In this document: piece by piece, positions 7,698 through 15,533 of the stretch
Position numbering within the stretch: the first letter of the stretch is position 1
Layout of the letters: every line of letters begins with the position of its first letter
NCBI GenBank assembly: GCA_964445745.1
Contig: CAYULU010000033.1
Location: forward strand, 1 to 18,808
DNA: 18,808 nucleotides
Source: UBA1443 sp964445745
GTDB taxonomy: Bacteria; Omnitrophota; Omnitrophia; Omnitrophales; Aquincolibacteriaceae
Direction: 5' to 3'
Made by a program: the position numbers and the translations under genes
The notes under the pieces: generated by a model
Told to the model about the DNA's origin: nothing
Databases searched by the model: none
The model's input: the letters and a program-made list of their open reading frames with translations, nothing else

Positions 7698-8906
7698 CTA
7701 GTTGAGTGGATCCCCGAAGTAAGCGGCATCGGCCTTGACCAGGTCGGCCTGGGTAGGGTCTACACCATTCGGGGAGTGTGGGCCAGAGGGAGTTGCCCCG
7801 CCAGGGGTGCCGGGTGCAGACAGGTTTTTGCGAACCGTCTCCAATTCGATCACTGCCAGTCTCTGCGTGCGGGCGTTTTTGGCCTGCGCAGAGCTGTAGG
7901 CTTGGTAGTAAATTTCGAGAGGGTTGGCCTGGTGCTCGGCCACGAACGTACGGAAGCGGTCGAACTGCGACGCGTCCTTGAGTTCGGGGTGGGCACTGGT
8001 GAGTGAGTCAATGGCAACCTGTTTGGCACGGGCTACTTCTTCAGGCGGTATCTGGGTGCCGGAAGTGGATTGGCCGGAGAGTGAGGTGATTTCACCGAGC
8101 CGCTGGTCGATTTCACGTTCGCGGAGTTGCATTTTGGAGAGGGCTTGTCCGCTGGGGGAGAGTCGGTTCGTCATGGCTTCGGTGGCGTCGAATTCCTCGC
8201 CATCCGGGAGAAAGGCACCCATGTTTAATGACGCTTTTTCGAGGGTCAGTTTGGCGTATTCAGCTAACAGATCTGGGGCCGGGGCCAAGGCGCGAGTGCG
8301 GACGTAGCGGCCATCTTTCAGTTCGTGACTGGAATAGAAGTCGGCTACGTAGTGCTCGAAGGTTTCATCGCGCAGGTCGGTCAGGAGGCGTCCGGTGATG
8401 TCCGGCACCTCACCACGCTCGACTGCGGCGATGATGTCTTGGCCAAACACGGCCTTTACTTTGTCGATGCGCGACTGCAGGGTTGAGTTACCCTTGCGGT
8501 AGGAAAGCATCTTGGCGATCAGCGCGTCAGGTTTGGAAGTGGCGATTTCACGCAGATAAGTGAGTTCGGATTCCTCAACTTCGACCTCCTCTGCTGGGGC
8601 CGTTCCGGGCGGCGTGACAGAGGTCTCAGTGGTCGTGGGCGCGGCTGCTTCAGGAGCAGCGGCGTCTGACTGCGGGGTGACGGCTGGGGTCAGGGTTGGA
8701 TCTGTGGGCTGAGGCGTGGCTGACGGGGCCGGGGTCATGGGAGTTACAGTCGTGCGCGTAACAGGGGCGGTGTCAGGATGGCTTGGGTCGGGCCCAATGT
8801 CATCGAAGATACTGCCAGGGTCAACACCACGAGTCCCAGGGCCGTAGGCGCGGGCCTCTGCGTCGGGAAGTGCGGAGTGGAGTCGTTCTGCTTGTGCTTG
8901 GTCCAT
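7698..8906 (-). CDS. Putative capsid scaffolding protein
   Basis: A 402-residue protein. ATG 8906 (MDQAQAERLHSALP) is preferred over an upstream in-frame GTG because AAAGGA lies 5 nt before it and the portal stop is 13 nt away. Residues about 45-105 are a low-complexity tract of T, P, A and E. The rest is helical and charged, with coiled-coil-like segments around LTYLREIATSKPDALIAKML and MQLREREIDQRLGEITSL. The C-terminus is short, G/P-rich and then acidic (TQADLVKADAAYFGDPLN). This acidic, disordered and helical layout, placed between portal and capsid genes, is the usual form of a tailed-phage scaffold. No protease motif was seen. The name rests on context and composition. Confidence 0.72.
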   Translation of the reverse strand: MDQAQAERLHSALPDAEARAYGPGTRGVDPGSIFDDIGPDPSHPDTAPVTRTTVTPMTPAPSATPQPTDPTLTPAVTPQSDAAAPEAAAPTTTETSVTPPGTAPAEEVEVEESELTYLREIATSKPDALIAKMLSYRKGNSTLQSRIDKVKAVFGQDIIAAVERGEVPDITGRLLTDLRDETFEHYVADFYSSHELKDGRYVRTRALAPAPDLLAEYAKLTLEKASLNMGAFLPDGEEFDATEAMTNRLSPSGQALSKMQLREREIDQRLGEITSLSGQSTSGTQIPPEEVARAKQVAIDSLTSAHPELKDASQFDRFRTFVAEHQANPLEIYYQAYSSAQAKNARTQRLAVIELETVRKNLSAPGTPGGATPSGPHSPNGVDPTQADLVKADAAYFGDPLN

Positions 8907-8919
8907 GGTGTTCCTTTCG

Positions 8920-10998
8920 TCACTCAACAGACGCGGACGAACTGGCACCTGCGGCGCGGGCGAGGCCTACCATAAGGTCAGCGGACTGACGGGCGGCATC
9001 GGTTTTCAGCGACTCGCGGTACTTCGTCTCGATCTGTTTGAGTGTACTGGAGAATTTGGTAAGGTCGATTTGCTGGAGCAGGGATTTTACTTCCTCGTCC
9101 TTGGAAACTGCGAGTTTTTGCAGTTGCTCGAATTGCGGGGCGAGGGTGGCCAACTGCTGCTCCAGTTGGGCAGTGTGGTCGATTTCTTTCATCAGTTCGA
9201 ATTTCTCGGGGATATCACTATACAGGAGGAACATTTTCATGAATACGGGGTGGTACTGCATGAGTTGCTGGAACATCATGAGCATACTGTATCGGTTAAC
9301 CATGAGGGAGTTGCCGCCGGTGATGAAGATTTTGGCGCGAATGTCCTCAAGGGAGTTTACGATGAAGCCATCGCCAGTGGGCATGTTGAATACGGTTTGA
9401 CGCAGTTGGCCGTTGGAGTCGGGCACTGTGACGAGCTTGGGAAACTTGTAGTGACGGAGGGCGAGATCGAGCCACAAGTCCCCAAGCCGCCGCAGTGCGT
9501 AGTTCAGGTGGATCAGGGGGATGCGGGAGTTCTCATCACCCCATTCCTTGATGGACATAGTCGCGCCGAGGGTGCGCGGGGCGCCAGAAGTGTCGCCCCA
9601 GGCGATGGGGCTGATGCCAGTGAGGCGGTCAATCCAGCCGGTCAGGAGTTGCAGGGTTTGCACTACAGCAGGCTGGAGTGGGGTGGCCGGGGTCATGTGC
9701 ATCAGGTTGCTGATGTTGACGCCTTCGCCTGGTTCGTACTTCAGGACACTGACCGAGGAGGGCTGGGAGCGGTGGCGCTCGAAGTCGGCCACTTCCTGGG
9801 GCGTGGCGCCTACTACGCCGTCCAGCACCGTGAGTTTGTCGCCAGAGCCGGAAGTTTGGAGGTGCAGGATGCCAAGGCTGAATACTTTGTTGAGCAACCG
9901 CTGGGCATCCTTGACGAAAAAGGCCTCGCCGTAGGTCAGCGGGGAGTAGGTGTCCTCGTCAATGACGGGCACCATGGATTTGATGGCCGTGGGCAGGATG
10001 TCGCGGCTCACTTCATAGTCTCGGCCACAGGTTATGGTGCGCTCAATGCGGTCTACCTTGATTTCCTGCTGCGTGATTTTGGAGTTGGGGTAGAGGGCCT
10101 GCACCGTGGCCATGCCGTCGTCGTCGCCGGACTGGGGCTCGTAGATGAGTGTATCGAGCATGCCGTTGGGCATGGCGATTTTGTACAGGAATGAGGGCTG
10201 CCGCACGGTGAGTTCCTGCTCGATCCAGTCAATGCCGAGGTTGTTGAATTCGGGATCGTCGAGGTCGGCGTCAGTTACGCCACGGTTGTAGACGGAGGTC
10301 TGGTCCGGGGCACGCATGGCCACATCGTAGTCCTTTTCCGCCACATTGTAGGCGCTTGATATAATGCGATCACGTTTATCGTGGCCGACAATGTCGAGGG
10401 CCTTCTTCAGTGACACTACTTTGCGCAACCACATGACCTCGGCGTCGGAGAAATCCATATTGGAGGTGTTCAGCGGCACCACTACTTCCCACGGCATCGG
10501 GGCCTCGAACACCACTTCGCCGCGGTAGTAGTCGCGGGTGGGGTCGAGCCGGGCAGTGAGGTAGCCTAGGCCCGTGATGAGCTGGTGCTGCACGGCCCGA
10601 CGCACAATGACCGAACCGCCGGAGATATACCAGCAGTGGTCGTAGAGCAGACTCAATTCTTCAGTGGTTTTGATGATTTGGTCACGGGCGGCGGAATCGG
10701 AGAAGGCCAGCATGCTCATGTCAGCCGGCATAAATTTGCCGGTGGGCATGGAGGCAACCATTTGGGACAGCAGGGTGCGCACGGCGCGGCGCATGGTGTT
10801 GAGGACGACGTCAGTTTGGCCGGTGGTGACCATGTCCGCGGCTTCCTTGTCAGTCCATTGGGCGTTGAAGTAGAAATCGCCTTCCTTCTTCATTTCGCCC
10901 ATGCGCTGCTGGCGCTTGGGGTTGTTCACCACGGCTTCGCAGTTATCGTAGATACGCTGCGGGGCAGTCTTGTTATCTTTTGTACGGGTCTGGGGCAC
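8920..10998 (-). CDS. Portal protein, P22-like long type
   Basis: A 692-residue protein. GTG 10998 is taken as start: AGGAG stands 6 nt before it, whereas the longer in-frame TTG at 11037 has no ribosome site. It overlaps the nuclease gene by 26 nt. The N-terminus is a helical region with a conserved-looking GDFYFNAQWTDKEAADM. Next come a wing domain with VFEAPMPWEVVVPLNTSNMDFSDAEVMWLRK, a long central region, and MTPATPLQPAVVQTLQLLTGWIDRLTGISPIAWGD, the crown/stem turn typical of portals. The C-terminal 70-80 residues are a coiled coil (LEQQLATLAPQFEQLQKLAV and onward), like the barrel of P22-type portals. The size matches P22-type portals (roughly 700 residues). It forms the dodecameric DNA channel at one capsid vertex and docks the terminase encoded just upstream. 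Confidence 0.88.
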   Translation of the reverse strand: MPQTRTKDNKTAPQRIYDNCEAVVNNPKRQQRMGEMKKEGDFYFNAQWTDKEAADMVTTGQTDVVLNTMRRAVRTLLSQMVASMPTGKFMPADMSMLAFSDSAARDQIIKTTEELSLLYDHCWYISGGSVIVRRAVQHQLITGLGYLTARLDPTRDYYRGEVVFEAPMPWEVVVPLNTSNMDFSDAEVMWLRKVVSLKKALDIVGHDKRDRIISSAYNVAEKDYDVAMRAPDQTSVYNRGVTDADLDDPEFNNLGIDWIEQELTVRQPSFLYKIAMPNGMLDTLIYEPQSGDDDGMATVQALYPNSKITQQEIKVDRIERTITCGRDYEVSRDILPTAIKSMVPVIDEDTYSPLTYGEAFFVKDAQRLLNKVFSLGILHLQTSGSGDKLTVLDGVVGATPQEVADFERHRSQPSSVSVLKYEPGEGVNISNLMHMTPATPLQPAVVQTLQLLTGWIDRLTGISPIAWGDTSGAPRTLGATMSIKEWGDENSRIPLIHLNYALRRLGDLWLDLALRHYKFPKLVTVPDSNGQLRQTVFNMPTGDGFIVNSLEDIRAKIFITGGNSLMVNRYSMLMMFQQLMQYHPVFMKMFLLYSDIPEKFELMKEIDHTAQLEQQLATLAPQFEQLQKLAVSKDEEVKSLLQQIDLTKFSSTLKQIETKYRESLKTDAARQSADLMVGLARAAGASSSASVE

Positions 10999-11641
10999 TC
11001 GCCACTCCTGTCCAGATGTTGTAGGTGCGATTGGCAAGGACGTGAGTTATGTCCTGCGGCGATTCTTCAAGCTCCTTGCGGGAGCGGCCAAGGCGCCCGC
11101 TGCCGAGCAGTTTGTCGATGAATGTGGTGCGTGGGGCAACTGCGTTCGATACGATCATTTCGATTACGTCACCTATGTCGTCGTGGTCCACTGCCGGGTA
11201 CAGCAGCAGGAAGTTGCGCACGTCGTCCCAGTGATCAGGGAACCAGAGTTTGTGCGCCTGCAACAGCCCGGTGATGCCGGATTTGATGCGATCCTCTTTG
11301 TCAGTGCCGTGGTAGACCGTATGTGTGCGCGATAGGATGCGCTGGGCAGCAGCCGGGTTGCCGAGCATGCCCGTGGGCACCAGGCGCTTCAGGGTTTTCT
11401 TCAGGAACTCGAACCGGTTGCGCTCGATGATGCCGACGGCGGATTTGTATACTGACATCTGGCGAAAGTATTCCTGCATGGACTCAACCGGGTCAGCGCC
11501 GCGTTTGGCCCAGCGTTCCCAGAACAGGATGTCGCCAGTGGCAATGGCGCCGGCAGTCCAGACTTCTGTGAAATCGGCTTTGGACGTGTCGGCGGCAGCG
11601 AGATCTACGGCGGTGATGTTTTTGACGGCGATGATGCGCAT
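10973..11641 (-). CDS. Terminase large subunit, separate RNase H-like nuclease domain
   Basis: A 222-residue protein from ATG 11641. It has the full set of terminase nuclease landmarks and no ATPase: AVDLAAADTSKADFT (Asp13 as first metal ligand, Asp23), VGIIERNRF (Glu73), DKEDRIKSGITGLL (residues 114-127, the K..RI segment), KLWFPDH, and HDDIGDVIEMI (Asp155 and Asp158, the last metal ligand). In normal terminases this domain follows the ATPase in one chain. Here the ATPase is the gene 500 nt upstream, with two small genes between. The start is one codon past the stop of the zinc-ribbon gene and in the same frame; its ribosome site is weak, so coupling or readthrough is possible. It cuts concatemeric DNA at packaging start and end. 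It overlaps the portal by 26 nt. Confidence 0.83.
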   Translation of the reverse strand: MRIIAVKNITAVDLAAADTSKADFTEVWTAGAIATGDILFWERWAKRGADPVESMQEYFRQMSVYKSAVGIIERNRFEFLKKTLKRLVPTGMLGNPAAAQRILSRTHTVYHGTDKEDRIKSGITGLLQAHKLWFPDHWDDVRNFLLLYPAVDHDDIGDVIEMIVSNAVAPRTTFIDKLLGSGRLGRSRKELEESPQDITHVLANRTYNIWTGVASAPDPYKR

Positions 11642-11644
11642 GGA

Positions 11645-11929
11645 TTAGTGACCGCCCAGGTCAGCGGAGTTGGCGATGAAGTCGATCAGGGCCTTGCCAC
11701 TTTCGCTAGTGGGCTCACTGTCTTCCTCGATTACACGGGCCTGGATGCGCTCATTATTCTTAATTACTTCATCCACCGTGCTGCAGTGCGTAATGTGCAT
11801 GGCCGGGGCGGCGGTGAATACCAGCCGCCATGAGCCGCCGCAGGTGCAGGGACGGTCGGGATAGCCGTAGAATTCCTGTATCGCGTTGCAATCGTTACAG
11901 CAATAATCGTGCCGTACTGCGTGTGTCAT
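11645..11929 (-). CDS. Small zinc-ribbon protein lodged between terminase halves
   Basis: A 94-residue protein from ATG 11929, with GGAAGG 6 nt upstream and 11 nt after the previous stop. CCNDC (Cys10, 11, 14) and CTCGG (Cys28, Cys30) form a likely CxxC...CxC zinc knuckle in the first 32 residues. The rest is a short strand segment (WRLVFTAAPAMHITHC) and an acidic helical tail ending in GGH. Zinc ribbons of this size are common in phages and in FmdB-like proteins, but no function can be named. It lies in the same frame as the terminase nuclease and is separated from it by TAA and one sense codon (TCC). A role with the terminase (docking or DNA contact) is inferred from place only. Confidence 0.72.
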   Translation of the reverse strand: MTHAVRHDYCCNDCNAIQEFYGYPDRPCTCGGSWRLVFTAAPAMHITHCSTVDEVIKNNERIQARVIEEDSEPTSESGKALIDFIANSADLGGH

Positions 11930-11940
11930 ATATTACCTTC

Positions 11941-12138
11941 CTACCGCATCACGCGGTCAAATATACTTTTCAGCCATGCCTCTTGAGCCTCCGTTATGGT
12001 CGGCCATTTGCTTTCGGTAAGACTGTCCAAGAAGTCATGCTCATTGGCCGATATTTTGTCTACTTTATACAGTAAAATATCGTCCACAAATTCCATGGCT
12101 TCATCATGGGTCATACGCAATGGGTCAATGAATGTCAT
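11941..12138 (-). CDS. Small hypothetical protein between terminase ATPase and nuclease genes
   Basis: A 65-residue protein. ATG 12138 has AGGAGG 6 nt upstream and forms an ATGA overlap with the ATPase stop. It is helical and acidic: THDEAMEFVDDILLYKVDKISANEHDFLDSL, then ITEAQEAWLKSIFDRVMR. The E..FL..L....IT..Q..WL..I..RV pattern resembles small phage proteins of unknown function that I have seen as domains or free proteins, but no name can be given. Tight spacing and a good ribosome site argue that it is a real translated gene. Confidence 0.72.
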   Translation of the reverse strand: MTFIDPLRMTHDEAMEFVDDILLYKVDKISANEHDFLDSLTESKWPTITEAQEAWLKSIFDRVMR

Positions 12139-13172
12139 GTAATGCCTCCTGCTTCAAGTGCCGCCAGTGAGATACCAATTTCATCTTCCATCAAGAATAC
12201 CGGTTCGTCCTGGTATATGGCGAAGCGGTTGGTGCCCACGTTCCAAAACCGCATGTCGGTCACGTCGAAGGCGCGGTCGCCGTATTTGTAGGGCATATTC
12301 ATGCGCTCTTGCAGCCAGTTGTTCAGGGTGCCGTTGTGCTCTGCGGCGCGCATTTCGGCGTAGAGTTCGGCAGTGGGGAACATGTCTTCCCAGATCGATC
12401 GGCCATTGACGATGTCGGGATTGCCCTCAGCGTCCTGCAGAATGGCGTAGCGCAGACATTTGAACCGCGAGTCGGCATACACCTTTTCGGCCACGCACAA
12501 GGGGTGCAGGCTGGTGCCGAGGAAACGGATCTGGCCCGTGCCGGTGTAGCCGAAGTGCGGGTGCTGCCACTTCTGGGCACGGCTGAATATCACTTCGTCC
12601 TGAAACCAGTTCCAGGCCTCCTGCAGCGTATTCTCGGATTTGGTGTCTTTGTTGGACTGGATGTCGTCGGCGATGATCAGGGAAGGGGGCGACCAGTCGC
12701 CGCCAGTGCCGCGGATCTGGGACATGAAGGATTTGGCCCGGAGCCATACCTTGTTGCTGAATTGGGCCGATTCCTTCTGCGTCTCATATTGGTTGCGGTT
12801 GACCAGATGACCGTAGTAGTAATGGATGAGTTCGTTGGTCTCCAGGGCTGTGGTGATTTTCATGACGTGGCGGCGCGACTCATCCATCGTTTCACTGATG
12901 ATCACGATATAAGTTTGAGTGTTGTACAGTATCGACTTCAGCGGGTAGCTGAAGCAAATAGTAGGGGTCTTGCCCAACTTGCGCGGGGCGATAATGCCGA
13001 CGAACGGGGCGTCGCTGAATATCAGGTTGAAGATCTCCGCGTGCGCCTGGGCGAATGGGACGAAGAAAGCAGTGGGGAATAGCTGCTTGCAGAAGAACGG
13101 GTGGTCTTCCCAGGCGCGTTTGCGGAAATCCTCTTTGGTGAACGCCTTGCGTGTAGTGTTCAGATTACTCAT
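12135..13172 (-). CDS. Terminase large subunit, ATPase domain only
   Basis: A 345-residue protein; ATG 13172 forms an ATGA overlap with the preceding stop. It carries Walker A APRKLGKT (residues 62-69), the segment SQIRGTGGDW (151-160), Walker B LIIADDIQ (165-172) and a coupling motif FLGTSLH (217-223), as in phage terminase translocases. The chain ends at residue 345 just after the ATPase-nuclease linker region (DVTDMRFWNVGTNRFAIY); no metal-binding nuclease triad is present. Full phage large terminases are usually 450-600 residues. The missing nuclease is encoded at 10973-11641. The protein pumps DNA through the portal with ATP. The clean end at a domain boundary, followed by two well-formed genes, speaks against a sequencing error. 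Confidence 0.88.
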   Translation of the reverse strand: MSNLNTTRKAFTKEDFRKRAWEDHPFFCKQLFPTAFFVPFAQAHAEIFNLIFSDAPFVGIIAPRKLGKTPTICFSYPLKSILYNTQTYIVIISETMDESRRHVMKITTALETNELIHYYYGHLVNRNQYETQKESAQFSNKVWLRAKSFMSQIRGTGGDWSPPSLIIADDIQSNKDTKSENTLQEAWNWFQDEVIFSRAQKWQHPHFGYTGTGQIRFLGTSLHPLCVAEKVYADSRFKCLRYAILQDAEGNPDIVNGRSIWEDMFPTAELYAEMRAAEHNGTLNNWLQERMNMPYKYGDRAFDVTDMRFWNVGTNRFAIYQDEPVFLMEDEIGISLAALEAGGIT

Positions 13173-13564
13173 TGGCCCGTGTCATTCAGCATACGGTCAA
13201 TGTCATCGGCCAGCGTGACATCAGGCCGGGAGTCGGACAAGGGGCGCTTGATATGGCGCGAGTAGCCGGGTTTGAATATCGGCGGACGGGCGCCGGCACG
13301 GAGTACAGGGTCGATGGGGGTGTCGATGGCCTGAGGAGCGCCGGGGTCAAGAGTCTCAATGGGCAACGCAATCAGGCGCACGCCGATGTCCAGGCCATAG
13401 TCCAGCTCGCATAAGGCCATGGCCGTGGTTTCACGCCGGAATATCTCCACCACGTCGCAGAGCTTGCCCAGCATCCATTCCTCGCCGACCTGGTGCTTGA
13501 CAATGAGGCCATTGATGCGGGCCTTGAAGGGAATGCGAATGTGTGCAGCGTCGGACCAATTCAT
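13169..13564 (-). CDS. Hypothetical protein in packaging operon
   Basis: A 131-residue protein. ATG 13564 (MNWSDAAHIRIPFKARING) forms an ATGA overlap with the preceding stop; the upstream in-frame extension would run into that gene. Its own stop forms an ATGA overlap with the terminase ATPase start. The first half looks like a folded beta/alpha domain (HIRIPFKARINGLIVKHQ, VVEIFRRETTAMALCELDYGLDIGVRLIAL). The second half is proline- and arginine-rich and probably disordered (PGAPQAIDTPIDPVLRAG). No family was recognised. It could be a terminase cofactor because of its place, but I see no helix-turn-helix. Confidence 0.72.
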   Translation of the reverse strand: MNWSDAAHIRIPFKARINGLIVKHQVGEEWMLGKLCDVVEIFRRETTAMALCELDYGLDIGVRLIALPIETLDPGAPQAIDTPIDPVLRAGARPPIFKPGYSRHIKRPLSDSRPDVTLADDIDRMLNDTGQ

Positions 13565-13773
13565 ACCACCACCCCCATTGCAGCAATCAGCTCGGCACGT
13601 GCCGATTTGCACTGGTCCCCGGACGCCCGCAGATCAATCATGCAGCCGTCCACAATCACCTGCATGATGTAGGGGGAATCGAGTTTATCACGGTCCATCT
13701 TAACCGGATCGCCGATGAATGACACCTTTGCGGCATCAATCAGCGTTCCCATTACTGTAATCGGATTGGTCAT
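13561..13773 (-). CDS. Small hypothetical protein
   Basis: A 70-residue protein starting at ATG 13773 with GGAGG 9 nt upstream, inside the 3' end of the previous gene (38-nt overlap) and ending in an ATGA overlap with the next. A longer in-frame opening exists but would overlap the previous gene far more and lacks a ribosome site. The sequence reads as beta strand, loop, strand, helix (MTNPITVMGTLIDAAKVSFI, MQVIVDGCMIDLRA, CKSARAELIAAMG). Nothing in it identifies a function. Confidence 0.65.
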   Translation of the reverse strand: MTNPITVMGTLIDAAKVSFIGDPVKMDRDKLDSPYIMQVIVDGCMIDLRASGDQCKSARAELIAAMGVVV

Positions 13774-14596
13774 TGGGTTGGTCCTCCATGGTTTGGGGTT
13801 CAGGTAAGTCATCGCCATCCGGCGCAATCGTCGGGGCATCATCCTCGGCAATATGGGCGTCCAATATGCCAATTGGTTGGCCCATGTAGGGCGGGAGATT
13901 GTCGGGAGCCTTGCCGCGGGACGTATGGCCAGGGCTGTCGTCATAGGCGAAATCAGGGTGCAGCGCGAAATATAACTTCTGCGCCTTGAGCAGGTCGCTG
14001 ACATCCACATCCGGTCTCTTGATGCGCTCATACAGCAACTGTATCATGTCCGCCGGGCTGACGCCGGCCTGATTAAACCATTTCAACGCCTCAGTCATAA
14101 GTATACCTCGAAATACTGGACTACGCATCATGTGCTTGCTGAACGGGGCCACCTTAGCGGCGGCGTCCATGTCGAAATCGTGGGCTATTAGTGCGCGGGC
14201 CACCACGTGCAGGCGCAAATACTGATCCTGCATCAACGCCGGGGTGTAGGACAGGCCGCGGGAGAATCGCCCACCGGTCAAGTGGTTCTTGTAAAGGCCC
14301 GTGGCACTGGTGTCCTTGGACAAGTTCCAGCGCCCCGTCTCCAATTCAATATACGGATGCAGCGGGGCATAATCAAGGGATTTCACCTGACTGATCCAGC
14401 CGTCATCGCACATGATGTAGGCGCCGGGGGCCAGAGTGCCGGCGGTCCACTGCGCCCGCCAGTCCTCCACGATGACGTGGCCGTGCTTGATGTGCCACGG
14501 CATGGAGTGAACGGGCACTGTAGTGATCAGAAAGCCATAGGAGTCTATCACAGGCAAGTGCCGGGTGTGGGGCTGAACCATTTTAGTGTGGTGCAT
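13736..14596 (-). CDS. Candidate terminase small subunit-like protein
   Basis: A 286-residue protein. ATG 14596 is chosen because AAGGAG stands 7 nt before it; another ATG at 14581 has no such site. It overlaps the epimerase gene by 14 nt. Residues about 1-110 are an unrecognised beta-rich part (YGFLITTVPVHSMPWHIKHG, GAYIMCDDGWISQVKSLDY). The middle is helical: ALIAHDFDMDAAAKVAPFSK reads like a DNA-binding helix-turn-helix, followed by SPVFRGILMTEALKWFNQAG and VSPADMIQLLYERIKRPDVD, the helical oligomerisation pattern seen in small terminases. The C-terminus is acidic and disordered (DDLPEPQTMEDQPNDQSDYS). Lying upstream of the ATPase supports a DNA-recognition role, but the extra N-terminal part is unusual and the call is tentative. 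Confidence 0.5.
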   Translation of the reverse strand: MHHTKMVQPHTRHLPVIDSYGFLITTVPVHSMPWHIKHGHVIVEDWRAQWTAGTLAPGAYIMCDDGWISQVKSLDYAPLHPYIELETGRWNLSKDTSATGLYKNHLTGGRFSRGLSYTPALMQDQYLRLHVVARALIAHDFDMDAAAKVAPFSKHMMRSPVFRGILMTEALKWFNQAGVSPADMIQLLYERIKRPDVDVSDLLKAQKLYFALHPDFAYDDSPGHTSRGKAPDNLPPYMGQPIGILDAHIAEDDAPTIAPDGDDLPEPQTMEDQPNDQSDYSNGNAD

Positions 14597-15533
14597 TGGC
14601 CAACTCCTTGTAGAATAGCAGGGCGTCGCGCACAGTGGCACGCCATTGAGTGGGGTAAGTGATGCCAAGTTGAATGGATTTGGAGGAGTCGCAGAGGACA
14701 CGCTCAACGCCAGAGGGTTTATCGTCCCGGTAGGCGAATTCAGTGCCCCAACTGCAGCACCCCTGCAGCTCATCGATCACGGTGTTTAGTGCAACCTCTT
14801 GGCCGGATGCGATGTTGAGCAGAGTGTGGTGGGGGTGATCATCCAAATCCCATTCCAGTGTGCGTAATATAGCCCATGCTACGTCGCGCACATCCGTGAT
14901 GTGGCGGGTCTGTAAGCCAGTGCCATACACTTCAGGGGGAGTGTCCAACCCCACCAGACCAGCGCACCAGCGGGCCAACACGCCGCCGCCGGGGCCGTAG
15001 GCTTGGCCCGGCCCCATGACGTTGAACAGGCGCAGTGTGAACAATTTGGTGTAATGGGTATTGGCCAGCGCCGCTTCAGTTAATCGCTCACCGGCAAATT
15101 TGGTCAAGGCGTAGAGGGAGCAGGGATCCGGTGCGGACAATTCAGTTACACGGTCTGCAGCCAGTTTGGGACCGTACACAGAGCCCGTGCTGATGTGGAT
15201 GTAGAGGGGCACGTCGGCTTGAGCGGCAGCCCTGGCCAACATTGCGGCCTGGTTTGCGTTGACATCGAAAGCATCCATATTGGCATTGCACGCGGCCATC
15301 TTGCGGCAAGCGAGGTTGATCACGACGTCGTAATTCTCCAATATCCCTTTCTGCAAGTAAGCATCAATGGAAGCACACACCCGTGGCACTTTATGACTGT
15401 CCAGCCACTTCACGTTGAACTCCGCGGCCCCACTCAGGTCATCCACCACAGTCACCGTGTGCCCCATGGCCGTGGCGATTCGTGCCGCCCATGTGCCGAT
15501 GAATCCTGCGCCTCCTGCCAATAGTATGTTCAT
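14583..15533 (-). CDS. NAD-dependent nucleotide-sugar epimerase/dehydratase (extended SDR)
   Basis: A 316-residue protein. ATG 15533 (MNILLAGGAGFIG) has AGGAGG 6 nt upstream and an ATGA overlap with the previous stop; the seven-residue longer frame is not supported. Motifs: GGAGFIG (residues 7-13, NAD binding), VVDDLSG (29-35), NLACRK, STGSVYG (115-121, with the catalytic Ser/Thr region), YALTK (141-145, catalytic Tyr and Lys), RLFNVMGPGQAYG, and RHITDVRDVA. This is the GalE/dTDP-glucose dehydratase layout at nearly normal length. It would convert one nucleotide sugar into another; the exact substrate cannot be read from sequence. It lies 9 kb upstream of two glycosyltransferase genes in the same leftward block and may supply their donor. 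Confidence 0.85.
   Translation of the reverse strand: MNILLAGGAGFIGTWAARIATAMGHTVTVVDDLSGAAEFNVKWLDSHKVPRVCASIDAYLQKGILENYDVVINLACRKMAACNANMDAFDVNANQAAMLARAAAQADVPLYIHISTGSVYGPKLAADRVTELSAPDPCSLYALTKFAGERLTEAALANTHYTKLFTLRLFNVMGPGQAYGPGGGVLARWCAGLVGLDTPPEVYGTGLQTRHITDVRDVAWAILRTLEWDLDDHPHHTLLNIASGQEVALNTVIDELQGCCSWGTEFAYRDDKPSGVERVLCDSSKSIQLGITYPTQWRATVRDALLFYKELANAPH

Noticed and set aside
8905..10194. A 429-codon rightward open frame opposite the portal gene
   Set aside because: It mirrors the portal codon frame in GC-rich DNA, lacks a convincing start and has no recognisable motifs; the portal on the other strand explains the sequence.
10999..11037. Longer portal start at TTG 11037
   Set aside because: No ribosome site stands before it, whereas GTG 10998 has AGGAG at 6 nt.
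12135..13172. Frameshift or sequencing error explaining the short terminase
   Set aside because: The ATPase ends near a domain boundary, an AGGAGG-led gene starts in an ATGA overlap with its stop, and the nuclease is a complete frame with its own start. No intein or intron features were seen between.
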